Source: Pseudodesulfovibrio aespoeensis Aspo-2 (GTDB lineage: Bacteria > Desulfobacterota > Desulfovibrionia > Desulfovibrionales > Desulfovibrionaceae). From it: DNA of 64,000 nt. Positions 35,666-42,534 of the stretch are shown here, one piece after another (position 1 is the stretch's first letter; every line of letters starts with the position of its first letter). The notes beneath the pieces are model-generated. The model did not search any database and had not been told where the DNA came from. It was given only the letters and a program-made list of their open reading frames with translations. The stretch spans positions 2,108,001-2,172,000 of the forward strand of contig NC_014844.1 of the NCBI RefSeq assembly GCF_000176915.2, given 5' to 3'. A program made the position numbers and the translations under genes.

Positions 35666-37164
35666 GAGACCGCACCATGGGCACCACAACCCGCAAGCCG
35701 ACCCATCCGGGGGCAATCATTCGCCAGGACTACATGGAGCCGCTGTCTTTGACCGTCACGGGTCTGGCGGCACACTTGGGTGTCAGCCGCAAGCATCTTT
35801 CCCAGATTCTCCATGAAAGGGCCAGCGTCACATCCGGCCTTGCCCTTCGCCTTGCCAGGGCTTTCGATACCACCGCCGATCTTTGGCTCAACCTCCAGCG
35901 CAAGCGCGACCTGTGGGAAGCCGAGCGGGACACGCCCGGCCTTGAAAACGTCGAGCCATTGCCAGGGTTGCAGGGGATGGGCAGGGACGCACGATAGACA
36001 ATATTTACGCGCGCTGGCTTGAGGGTAGTGACCTTCCTCCAAGTGAAAACCCCGGCCTCCCCCGAGGTTGGGTGTGACCTCACATAAGGGAACAGGTCGA
36101 TGGAGGGGAAACAGTGAGTTCATTGCTAATAAGATTGGTTCCTCGACGCGGCGTGTGGAATTGACCCCATTGGTCTGTTCCAGCCTGGTCAGCGGGTAGC
36201 CGGGCAAGGCAAGGATGTTACCTACACAAGAACACCCCTCTTGAATAAAGAGCCTTTTCGGGTTATGGGTTTCCTCAAAAAAGGGACTCCCCGCTGTAAA
36301 GTCCCCTTTCATAGGGCCAGTTAACGGTAGAGACTCCCGACAGTTTTCGGGGGGGTTGCCCAGAGGGCAGGGGGTACCCCCTGCCCTCTGGGCAGCAAAA
36401 TTTATCGGCGACATATTCCCCAGGGATTCATGAGGACGTCCCTCGTTGTACTCACGGATAAAGTCCTCCGTAATGGCCCGAACTTCGCTCAGGCTGTTGA
36501 ACACGTACAAATCAAGCACTTCTTCTCTGTAGGTCCGGTTGAACCGCTCGATGTATGAGTTCTGGGTGGGCTTGCCAGGCTGAATGAACTCCAGATTCAC
36601 GCCATGCGATTCTGCCCAGGCCGCCATGACAGTCCCCGAGAACTCCGGACCATTGTCCATTCGCAACCTTTCGGGATAGCAGCCACGCTCTTCGGCGACC
36701 CGATCCAGCACCCTTACCACTCTTCCTGCTGGCATATTGGTATCGATTTCCACGGCCAAGGCCTCACGGTTGTAATCATCTACAGCGTTGAAAGTCCTGA
36801 AGACGCGACCGCTGTAAAGGGTGTCCCGCATGAAATCGATCGACCAGCAATGGTTTGGCGCAAGCGGCTGGGCCACTGCCGTCCGAGAGGCTTGCGGAAG
36901 CCGCTTCTTGGCCTTGCGCTTCAGGTTCATTTTCAAGAGGCAGTAAACCCTCCAAACCTTCTTGTGGTTCCAGGGCTTGCCCTGCTGTCGAAGGACGTTG
37001 AAAAGTTTACTGAAGCCCCATGTAGGCTTTTTCTCGGCCAGTTCAGTCAAGGCTGCGATGACATCGCTATCGTCCCGCGGGTGCGGCTTGTAGGCGTAGT
37101 AGCTCCTACTGATGCCCATGGCCGCGCAGGCCTTGCGCGAGCTCAGCTCAAACGCGTTGACCAT
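35662..37164 (-). CDS. IS3 transposase OrfB with read-through C-terminus
   Basis: The catalytic part of the transposase (first about 275 residues) has an HTH_21 region and an rve core with a DDE triad: CWSIDFMRDTL, LRMDNGPEFSG, and the glutamate in PTQNSYIERFNRTYREEVL. The normal protein should end soon after GRPHESLGNMSPINFA, but this frame has no stop before the IS end and continues some 210 codons through flanking DNA and antisense to higA, ending at 35662. The translated extension has no domain resemblance. Expression is expected by -1 frameshifting from orfA at the A8 run. Activity is uncertain because of the altered end. Confidence 0.75.
   Translation of the reverse strand: MVNAFELSSRKACAAMGISRSYYAYKPHPRDDSDVIAALTELAEKKPTWGFSKLFNVLRQQGKPWNHKKVWRVYCLLKMNLKRKAKKRLPQASRTAVAQPLAPNHCWSIDFMRDTLYSGRVFRTFNAVDDYNREALAVEIDTNMPAGRVVRVLDRVAEERGCYPERLRMDNGPEFSGTVMAAWAESHGVNLEFIQPGKPTQNSYIERFNRTYREEVLDLYVFNSLSEVRAITEDFIREYNEGRPHESLGNMSPINFAAQRAGGTPCPLGNPPENCRESLPLTGPMKGDFTAGSPFFEETHNPKRLFIQEGCSCVGNILALPGYPLTRLEQTNGVNSTRRVEEPILLAMNSLFPLHRPVPLCEVTPNLGGGRGFHLEEGHYPQASARKYCLSCVPAHPLQPWQWLDVFKAGRVPLGFPQVALALEVEPKIGGGIESPGKAKGKAGCDAGPFMENLGKMLAADTQVCRQTRDGQRQRLHVVLANDCPRMGRLAGCGAHGAVS
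35677..35997 (+). CDS. higA: HigA-type antitoxin (XRE family)
   Basis: A 106-residue helix-turn-helix antitoxin. It has THPGAIIRQDYMEPLSLT at the N-terminus, the HTH region LAAHLGVSRKHLSQILHERA near residue 32-51, and TSGLALRLARAFDTTADLWLNLQ, the typical HigA C-terminal helix, near residue 54-76. AGGAG (35664-35668) overlaps the higB stop. The read-through reading frame of the neighbouring IS3 orfB crosses this gene on the opposite strand. Confidence 0.9.
   Translation: MGTTTRKPTHPGAIIRQDYMEPLSLTVTGLAAHLGVSRKHLSQILHERASVTSGLALRLARAFDTTADLWLNLQRKRDLWEAERDTPGLENVEPLPGLQGMGRDAR
35998..36294. other. Island DNA between higBA and the IS
   Basis: About 300 bases without a gene I can support. It holds a sequence near 36074 (TGTGACCTCACA) resembling part of the higBA dyad and a short inverted GC block near 36047-36065. 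The only long open frame here is the minus-strand read-through of IS3 orfB. Confidence 0.6.
36357..36394. repeat. 38-bp perfect palindrome within the IS
   Basis: The two 19-base halves around a central GTAC are perfect complements. It lies inside the 3' part of the orfB frame, about 60 bases from the IS end. It would form a very stable hairpin in the transposase mRNA or in the DNA. Confidence 0.85.
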
Positions 37165-37196
37165 GTGCGTGACAACTTCCTTGCGTTGAACTGGCC

Positions 37197-37463
37197 TCAG
37201 AGTTTTTTTTCGATTACATCCTTGAGCGCCATGTTTTCCAGGCTGAGGTCGGCGAACATCTGCTTGAGCTTACGGTTCTCCGCTTCGAGATCCTTCATCC
37301 GTTGGATATCGGATGCCTCCATGCCGCCATACTTTGACTTCCACTTGTAGTACGTGGCGCTGCTCACGCCGTGCTCGCGGCAGACATCGACGACAGTCCG
37401 TCCGCCTTCCACTGCCTTCAGGATCTTGACGATCTGGTACTCACTGAACTTCGATTTACGCAT
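37197..37463 (-). CDS. IS3 transposase OrfA
   Basis: An 88-residue DNA-binding protein. It has the HTH_Tnp_1 pattern FSEYQIVKILKAVEGGRTVVDVCREHGVS followed by a leucine-zipper-like helix (RMKDLEAENRKLKQMFADLSLENMALKD). ATG 37463 is preceded by AGGAG; the longer frame from 37508 is unlikely. It ends just after the A8 slippery run, where ribosomes can shift to the orfB frame. Confidence 0.9.
   Translation of the reverse strand: MRKSKFSEYQIVKILKAVEGGRTVVDVCREHGVSSATYYKWKSKYGGMEASDIQRMKDLEAENRKLKQMFADLSLENMALKDVIEKKL
37203..37210 (-). other. A8 programmed -1 frameshift site
   Basis: On the transcribed strand eight adenines precede the orfA stop by one codon. The orfB frame is the -1 frame at this point and is open upstream across it, which matches the usual production of OrfAB fusion transposase in IS3 elements. 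Confidence 0.8.
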
Positions 37464-37540
37464 ACAAAACTCCTGTCCCATTTTGGGCCAGAAGTCTCTA
37501 CTTGGCAATGGACCTAGTTTACGGGGACTTTACACCCGCC

Positions 37541-37814
37541 ATGACCAAATCCAAGGTTCTTTTTCCTTTACTATTGCTGGTCTTTATTGCCGCAACCACA
37601 CCCGTTCCGGCTCAAAAAAACTCCTTTGTGGAGGGTTTGATTAAGGCTGCCGAGCAGGGGGATGTGGATGCGCGATTTTGTCTAAGATTCAGAATGATTC
37701 AGTCTGAGTCAGACTCCCGCTGCCTACCTGATGAAAGCTAGCCTGAAAAGGTGGGGCTGTCTGGACGGATATCCGATTGATGAAAGGATGTGTATTGGTT
37801 ATGAAAAATTTTGA
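37541..37814 (+). pseudogene. Frameshifted Sel1-repeat lipoprotein/periplasmic protein remnant
   Basis: ATG 37541 opens a signal peptide (MTKSKVLFPLLLLVFIAATTPVPAQ split at residue 25) and the start of a Sel1-like repeat (AAEQGDVDARFCL). The frame then diverges and stops at 37741, while another frame continues a plausible sequence (AAYLMKASLKRWGCLDGY...) to a stop at 37812-37814. The most direct reading is a frameshift or short deletion near 37680-37720. The IS ends 6 bases before the ATG, so the original promoter and ribosome site are lost. Confidence 0.65.
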
Positions 37815-37862
37815 GACGATCAAGGATGCTTTGTTCACCTTTTTAATGGAGTCTGTATTTTG

Positions 37863-38366
37863 ATGACGATCATCGCCATCATGCTTGCTTGCATCTTGTT
37901 TGTCATGCTGTTCGGTAAAGACAAATTCTTTTGCTTGGCCATTATCGCAGGAGGTCTGTTACTGCTTGCCATCGTGCTTGGAGTCGCGGCCATAATCCTG
38001 TATTTTGCCTACGAAATCATTGTCAACAAAAGCGCCCCATTCTCGATCAGCCAAGAGACCAAGGAACTGTTCTGGCTGTGCATCTTGGTTGTTGGTGGAA
38101 TTTTCGCCATTTGCTTGTTTGTCAGAGTTAACTTTATGCGAATGCGAGAGAATGGCAAGCCGCACAGGTCACTGTACATCGTGATAATTTATGGCGTCAT
38201 TGGCGGATTTGTATATTGCTATTACGATTTTTTAAACACATTGATTGGCAATAATATTATTGGCTTAGTTTTTGGTAATATCGCATGGGTGGCCTACATT
38301 TTTGGTGTCCCATTTCTGGCTGTAATAGTCGAGGCATACATAGACAAGCGGAACAATAAAAATTAA
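37863..38366 (+). CDS. AT-rich hypothetical membrane protein
   Basis: A 167-residue protein with about four to five membrane helices: two near the N-terminus (residues 1-50), one near 70-90, and two near 105-160. Base composition is clearly more AT-rich than the rest of the window, and rare codons such as ATA and TTA are used freely, so it is probably foreign. GGAG at 37848-37851 would also fit a TTG start at 37860. No homologous family is recognised. Confidence 0.65.
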   Translation: MTIIAIMLACILFVMLFGKDKFFCLAIIAGGLLLLAIVLGVAAIILYFAYEIIVNKSAPFSISQETKELFWLCILVVGGIFAICLFVRVNFMRMRENGKPHRSLYIVIIYGVIGGFVYCYYDFLNTLIGNNIIGLVFGNIAWVAYIFGVPFLAVIVEAYIDKRNNKN

Positions 38367-38666
38367 GGGGCTGTCCTAGCTAAACACTCCGCTTAGGCTT
38401 AGGATGGCATCATGTACCAGAGGACGCTCCTCCGGGCCGCATTGGCGGTCCGGAGGATTTTTCGATTCCACGAAATCACGCAGCGTATCAACCGGGGCCA
38501 GTACCCCGGCCCGCTCCTCCTCCTTCCGACCTTTCTTTTAGCCTCGCAACAGGCTGATATGACAATGAAATACTGCCTCACCTTAGTGTGCACACGCACC
38601 TTGGCAATCCCACTCTCCCGATGACGCCACGGACTTTCCCAGCCCAAAGGCCGGGTTGCGTTATTT
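38367..38666. other. Junction between the island and the ORP-like cluster
   Basis: About 300 bases with the terminator above and a second GC hairpin near 38494-38510, but no supported gene. Short open frames on both strands lack ribosome sites. Base composition returns here from AT-rich to GC-rich, marking the likely right edge of the foreign DNA. Confidence 0.55.
38429..38462 (+). terminator. Rho-independent terminator
   Basis: A 12-bp stem with one mismatch (38429-38440 with 38445-38456) and a 4-base loop is followed by ATTTTT. It closes the island membrane-protein transcript or an unseen short RNA. Confidence 0.82.
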
Positions 38667-38736
38667 TGAACATATGCTCATTTTACCACTTGACAAACGG
38701 CCACATGGTCGTATCATCACATGAACACATACTCAT
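38667..38736 (+). promoter_or_regulatory. Promoter with two operator copies for the ORP-like cluster
   Basis: TTGACA (38690-38695) and TATCAT (38712-38717) with a 16-base spacer form a strong sigma-70-type promoter starting near 38724. It is flanked by two 15-base repeats, 38667-38681 and 38722-38736, that match at 13 positions; the first is a near-perfect palindrome of the form TGAnCATATGnTCA. One copy lies 8 bases upstream of -35 and the other covers the start point, with 55 bases between repeats (about five helical turns). This is a natural repressor arrangement, probably for the DUF134 protein encoded next. Confidence 0.7.
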
Positions 38737-38747
38737 GGAAGGGAGGC

Positions 38748-39191
38748 GTGTTGGGCAGGCGGAAAAAAAAACGAATGGTCGAGTCGGCCCCCTGTGCGGT
38801 GTTCTACAAGCCGCAGGGGATTCCCATGCGGGACCTGGAGAGCCTGGTGCTCTCCGTGGAAGGCCTGGAGGCCCTCCGGCTCGTGGACGGCGAACGGATG
38901 CAGCAGGTCGTGGCGGCGGACAGGATGGGCGTATCGCGCCCGACCCTGAGCCGAATCCTCGGCGAGGCGCGAAACACGGTGGCCACGGCCCTGTTCGAGG
39001 GCAAGGCCATCCGGGTGGATGGCGGAGAATATCTGCTGTCCTCAGAGCCGTGCTGCAAACGCAAACGCAAACGGCGCTGCCAGATGACGGACGAAATGCC
39101 GGACGAAATGCCGGTGGAAATGCCGGATCAAGGCGCGCCGCACGGAAAAACCGGCCCTTTTGACGCCGAGGACCACAACACGGGAGAATGA
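38748..39191 (+). CDS. DUF134 family DNA-binding protein
   Basis: About 147 residues. The DUF134 pattern is visible: YKPQGIPMRDLESLVLSVEGLEALRLVDGERM followed by a sigma-factor-like helix-turn-helix, AADRMGVSRPTLSRILGEARNTVATAL, around residues 55-85. A Cys/Lys/Arg-rich patch (CCKRKRKRRC) and an acidic repeat of the type DEMP follow; the latter comes from a 12-base tandem repeat near 39085-39125. The predicted transcription start near 38724 excludes ATG 38721, so I use GTG 38748 after GGAAGGGAGG; TTG 38751 is equally possible. It heads the cluster and probably autoregulates it. Confidence 0.8.
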   Translation: MLGRRKKKRMVESAPCAVFYKPQGIPMRDLESLVLSVEGLEALRLVDGERMQQVVAADRMGVSRPTLSRILGEARNTVATALFEGKAIRVDGGEYLLSSEPCCKRKRKRRCQMTDEMPDEMPVEMPDQGAPHGKTGPFDAEDHNTGE

Positions 39192-39193
39192 CA

Positions 39194-39874
39194 ATGCCAA
39201 GAGGTGACAGTCAATCAGGCAACGGACCAAGGTGCGCGGGCGGTCGCGGACGCGGCATGGGCGGCGGCGGTGGTCGCGGCATGGGCGGCGGCGGTGGCCA
39301 GGGCGGCGGCCAGGGCGGCGGCCAGGGCGGCGGCGGTCGTGGTGTCGGCGGCGGCGGTCGCGGTGTTGGCGGCGGCGGTGGTCAGGGAATGGGCGGCGGC
39401 GGGCGCGGCAGCGGCCAGGGAATGAATCAGATTTCCCCGTCCCAGGCCGACAGGCCTGTGCAGCCCCTGAACGATATCCGGAGCGGACAGGAATTTGCCG
39501 GCATCCGCAGGCTGGCCGTCACCAGCGAGGGACCGGCCATGACCGACCGCGTTGACCCGCGCTTTGGCCGGGCTGCCGGGTTCGTGGTCGTGGATCTGGA
39601 AACCATGGAGACCTCCTATGTGGACAACGGGGCGTCCCAGGCCCTGGCCCAAGGGGCTGGAATCCAGGCTGCCGAGACCCTGGCCAACGCGGGAGTCCAG
39701 GCCGTGATCACCGGCTCTGTCGGCCCCAAGGCATTCACCGCCCTGTCGGCGGCAGGCATCAGGATCGGCCAGGGGGTCGAGAATGTCACCGTGGCCGAGG
39801 CGGTCAGGCTCTTCACCTCGGGCTCGGTTCCCTTTGCCGACACCCCGAACAGCCCGTCCGGGGTCAACAAGTGA
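39194..39874 (+). CDS. NifX/NifB-domain protein with glycine-rich N-terminus
   Basis: A 226-residue protein. Residues 15-78 are an extreme Gly/Arg/Gln/Met low-complexity tract made of repeating GGGG(R/Q)G units. The C-terminal 125 residues are a dinitrogenase iron-molybdenum cofactor (NifX-like) domain: RLAVTSEGPAMTDRVDPRFGRAAGFVVVD near residue 104-132 and AVITGSVGPKAFTALSAAGI near residue 177-196. Such domains bind Mo- or Fe-S-type clusters. ATG 39194 has GGGAG 7 bases upstream; ATG 39188 overlaps the DUF134 stop. The next gene starts within its stop codon (GTGA), so they are translationally coupled. Confidence 0.82.
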   Translation: MPRGDSQSGNGPRCAGGRGRGMGGGGGRGMGGGGGQGGGQGGGQGGGGRGVGGGGRGVGGGGGQGMGGGGRGSGQGMNQISPSQADRPVQPLNDIRSGQEFAGIRRLAVTSEGPAMTDRVDPRFGRAAGFVVVDLETMETSYVDNGASQALAQGAGIQAAETLANAGVQAVITGSVGPKAFTALSAAGIRIGQGVENVTVAEAVRLFTSGSVPFADTPNSPSGVNK

Positions 39875-40755
39875 TATACGCCATTGCGAGCGGCAAGGGA
39901 GGCACGGGCAAAACCACCGTGGCCTCGTCGCTGGTCTCCCTGTGGGACCGTCCGGTCACTGCCGTGGACCTCGATGTGGAAGAGCCCAATCTGCACCTCT
40001 TCCTCAAGCCGAACATCCACAGAACCGACCCCGCCTACATCGAGATACCGGAAGCGGACGAATCCAAGTGCACCCTGTGCCGGATCTGCTCCACCCTGTG
40101 CCAGTTCAAGGCCATCACGGTCATGGGCGACACCCTGCTCATCTTCCCGGAAATGTGCCACGGCTGCGGCGGCTGCCTCGCCGTCTGCCCGGAAGGGGCG
40201 CTGACGCCCGGTCGGCGGCAGCTTGGCGAAATCTGCCACGGACAGGCGGGCGACGCCCGGTTCATCATGGGCAGGCTGCGCGTGGGCGAGGCCATGAGCC
40301 CGCCGCTCATGCGCCAGGTCAAGGCGCTCTTCGGCGACATCACTGCCAAAGACCCCCAGGCGGACATCATCGTGGACGCCCCGCCCGGCGTCAGTTGCCC
40401 GGCGGTCAGCGCGGTTATCGACGCGGATTGCATCGTGCTCGTCACCGAGCCGACCCCGTTCGGCTTCCATGACTTCAAACTCGCCTGGGAGGCGTTCTCG
40501 CCCTTTGGCATCCCCATGGGCGCGGTCATCAACCGGGCCGGGATCGGCGACGACACGGTCAAGCGGTTCTGCGAGGACAAGAACATCCCCATCTGGGCAG
40601 AAATCCCCTTTGACCGGGCCATTGCCGAGGCCTATTCGCGCGGCGAGGTGGTGGCCCAGGCCCTGGCCCCGCTCAAGGAGACCTTTCACCAGCTCCGCCG
40701 CGCCATGCGCCAGGCGGCCCAGACACGACAGGAGGCCGCGACATGCGCGAAATAG
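39871..40755 (+). CDS. MinD/Mrp-type ATPase with ferredoxin insert (first copy)
   Basis: A 294-residue ParA/MinD-superfamily ATPase. It has the deviant Walker A GKGGTGKT at residues 8-15 and AVDLDVEEPNLHLFL near residue 31. An inserted 2x[4Fe-4S] ferredoxin module follows, CTLCRICSTLC and CHGCGGCLAVC (about residues 68-110), then VDAPPGVSCPAV near residue 169. Such paired ATPases belong to the ORP complex of sulfate reducers and to other cluster-handling systems. The GTG start overlaps the previous stop, and the next gene overlaps by 13 bases. Roles in assembling or delivering a metal cluster are inferred. Confidence 0.9.
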   Translation: MIYAIASGKGGTGKTTVASSLVSLWDRPVTAVDLDVEEPNLHLFLKPNIHRTDPAYIEIPEADESKCTLCRICSTLCQFKAITVMGDTLLIFPEMCHGCGGCLAVCPEGALTPGRRQLGEICHGQAGDARFIMGRLRVGEAMSPPLMRQVKALFGDITAKDPQADIIVDAPPGVSCPAVSAVIDADCIVLVTEPTPFGFHDFKLAWEAFSPFGIPMGAVINRAGIGDDTVKRFCEDKNIPIWAEIPFDRAIAEAYSRGEVVAQALAPLKETFHQLRRAMRQAAQTRQEAATCAK

Positions 40756-41642
40756 TCGTCATCAGCGGCAAGGGCGGCGCAGGCAAGACCTCCATCACCG
40801 GGGCCTTTGCCCACGTGGCCGAGAATGCCATTATCTGCGACCTGGATGTGGACGCCCCGGACCTGCACCTGCTCCTCGACCCGCGCCACAAGGTCGAGCA
40901 CGAATTCCACTCCGGCAACGAGGCGGTCATCGACCCCGAGGCGTGCATCGGATGCGGCCAATGCGCCGAGCTGTGCCGCTTCGACGCCATTGCCGGACCG
41001 GATTGTAATCATCCGGGCATAGCCTACCGCGTCCTTCCTTTCCGTTGTGAGGGGTGCAAGGTCTGCGTGGAGCTCTGCCCGGCCAAGGCCATCGCCTTCC
41101 CGCAGCGACACTGCGGGCAGTGGTATGTCTCGGACACGCGCTTTGGCACCATGGTCCACGCCCAGCTCTTTCCGGGCGAGGAAAACTCCGGGCGGCTGGT
41201 CACCCTGCTCAAGCGCGAGGCCCGGACCATCGCCCAGAGCCAGGGCATCGACCTCGTCCTGTCCGACGGCGCGCCCGGCATCGGCTGCCCGGTGATCAGC
41301 TCCCTGGCCGGGACCGATCTGGCCGTACTTGTCACCGAACCCACGCCCTCGGGCATCCACGACCTGATGCGCGTGGCCGAGCTGTGCGACGGGTTCAAGG
41401 TCAAGGTCGGGGTGATCATCAACAAGTGGGATATCAACCCTGGACAGGCGGACGCCATCGAGTCGTACTGCACCGGCAAGGGGTACACGGTGATCAGCCG
41501 CTTCCCCCACGACCGGGCCGTGACCGACGCCATGGTCAACCGGCAGGTGCTGACCGAATACGACCACGGTCATCTTGCCGACACCCTCAAGGCGGCCTGG
41601 GCCGACACCCTGGCCTTGCTCGACGCGGGCAAGGGCACGTAG
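40743..41642 (+). CDS. MinD/Mrp-type ATPase with ferredoxin insert (second copy)
   Basis: A 299-residue paralogue of the preceding gene. The Walker A is GKGGAGKT (residues 9-16), with CDLDVDAPDLHLLLDPR near residue 32; ferredoxin cysteines CIGCGQCAELC and CEGCKVCVELC lie near residues 63-110, and SDGAPGIGCPVI near residue 176. The pair probably forms a heterodimer. It overlaps the first ATPase gene by 13 bases. A hairpin terminator follows. Confidence 0.9.
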   Translation: MREIVVISGKGGAGKTSITGAFAHVAENAIICDLDVDAPDLHLLLDPRHKVEHEFHSGNEAVIDPEACIGCGQCAELCRFDAIAGPDCNHPGIAYRVLPFRCEGCKVCVELCPAKAIAFPQRHCGQWYVSDTRFGTMVHAQLFPGEENSGRLVTLLKREARTIAQSQGIDLVLSDGAPGIGCPVISSLAGTDLAVLVTEPTPSGIHDLMRVAELCDGFKVKVGVIINKWDINPGQADAIESYCTGKGYTVISRFPHDRAVTDAMVNRQVLTEYDHGHLADTLKAAWADTLALLDAGKGT

Positions 41643-41654
41643 CGACAATTTTTG

Positions 41655-41684
41655 GCCCCGGACGCGGCTCGTCCGGGGCATTTT
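41655..41684 (+). terminator. Intrinsic terminator or attenuator within the cluster
   Basis: A perfect 9-bp stem (41655-41663 with 41671-41679) with a 7-base loop is followed by ATTTT. It lies between the second ATPase gene and the next NifX-like gene on the same strand, so it may reduce downstream expression. Confidence 0.75.
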
Positions 41685-41725
41685 CAGCACAACGCACACA
41701 ATAAACCTGTCAAGGAGACCTGGAT

Positions 41726-42100
41726 ATGAATACTCTCGTAGCCCTTCCCACTGCCAACCCCGGCGGCATGGACGCCTCTCTGGACGCCCACTTCGGCCAC
41801 TGCGACCTGTACACTGTCGTGGAGATCGAGGACGGCAAGGTCAAGGATGTCCGCACCCTGCCCAACGTCCCGCACCAGCAGGGCGGCTGCATGGCCCCGG
41901 TCAACCACCTGGCCCAGAACAGCGTCAAGGTGCTCATCGCCGGCGGCATGGGCATGCGCCCGCTCATGGGCTTCAACCAGGTGGGCATCGATGTCTACCA
42001 CGGCAACGGCATGGCCACTGTCTCGGCGGCCATCCAGGCCTTCATCGAAGACAAGCTGCCCCGCTTCACGCAGGAGTTCACCTGCGGCGGCGGCCAATAG
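41726..42100 (+). CDS. NifX-like/orange-protein-type cofactor-binding protein
   Basis: A 124-residue single-domain member of the dinitrogenase iron-molybdenum cofactor family. It has LDAHFGHCDLYTVVEIEDGKV near residue 18-38, PHQQGGCMAPVNHLA near residue 49 and VLIAGGMGMRPLMGF near residue 69-83. H, C and M residues placed in these loops are candidate metal ligands. AAGGAG lies 8 bases before the ATG. Desulfovibrio orange protein (ORP), which carries a Mo-Cu cluster, belongs to the same family, but identity with ORP is not shown. Confidence 0.85.
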   Translation: MNTLVALPTANPGGMDASLDAHFGHCDLYTVVEIEDGKVKDVRTLPNVPHQQGGCMAPVNHLAQNSVKVLIAGGMGMRPLMGFNQVGIDVYHGNGMATVSAAIQAFIEDKLPRFTQEFTCGGGQ

Positions 42101-42109
42101 GCAAGATCA

Positions 42110-42147
42110 TGACGCGGGCGGTCTGTTCACACAGACCGCCCGCGTCA
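42110..42147 (+). promoter_or_regulatory. 17-bp perfect intercistronic hairpin
   Basis: Arms 42110-42126 and 42131-42147 are perfectly complementary with a 4-base loop. No T-run follows. It lies between two same-strand genes and probably serves as a 3' stabiliser or processing site. Confidence 0.65.
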
Positions 42148-42176
42148 CGCGACAGACACCGACACGGAGAAGAGCC

Positions 42177-42431
42177 ATGCCCATCTATGACATCCGCTGC
42201 GACGCCTGCGGCTATGAAGGCGAGGTCATCGTGCTCAAGAGCGACGCCCCGGCACAATGCCCGGAATGCGCCAGCCAGCGCACCACCAGGATCATGTCCC
42301 CCACCAGTTCCTTGACCGGAAAAAGCGCATCACCGCTTCCCGGCCCAGGCGACACCGGCTGCTGCGGCTCCGCGCCCGGCCACTCGGGATGTGCCGGACC
42401 CGGCTCCTGTTGCGGCAGAAACGTCGGCTGA
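42177..42431 (+). CDS. FmdB-type zinc-ribbon protein
   Basis: An 84-residue protein. MPIYDIRCDACGYEGE with CxxC near residue 8-11 and CPECAS near residue 31 form the FmdB putative regulatory zinc ribbon. The C-terminal 35 residues are rich in Gly, Pro, Ser and Cys (CCGSAPGHSGCAGPGSCCG), an additional potential metal-binding tail. GGAGA lies about 7 bases upstream of the ATG. Function is unknown. Confidence 0.82.
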   Translation: MPIYDIRCDACGYEGEVIVLKSDAPAQCPECASQRTTRIMSPTSSLTGKSASPLPGPGDTGCCGSAPGHSGCAGPGSCCGRNVG

Positions 42432-42534
42432 CCACGAACGATCCCCGCAGTCGCGCCATCGCCGCGCCTGCGAGGCTGACAGGCCGCTCCAAGGCGACCA
42501 CCACATTGCAACGCTCCCCCGGAGAGACACAGCC

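Larger units (their letters stand above)
36295..37534 (-). mobile_element. IS3-family insertion sequence, about 1240 bp
   Basis: The ends are inverted repeats that start TGTAAAGTCCCC on both sides (36295 inward and the complement of 37534 inward) and stay partly matched for about 40 bases. Inside are orfA, an A8 slippage site and orfB with a DDE catalytic triad, transcribed on the minus strand. I see no clear target-site duplication, so flanks may have changed since insertion. The right-hand end lies 6 bases before the ATG of a Sel1-repeat remnant. Confidence 0.88.

Noticed and set aside
38399..38647. Short frames on both strands over the 38.4-38.65 kb junction
   Set aside because: They overlap a strong terminator, lack ribosome sites and resemble no family.
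35098..38666. Intact integrative element with att repeats at tRNA-Leu
   Set aside because: No integrase gene and no repeat of the tRNA-Leu 3' end was found by eye up to 38.7 kb.
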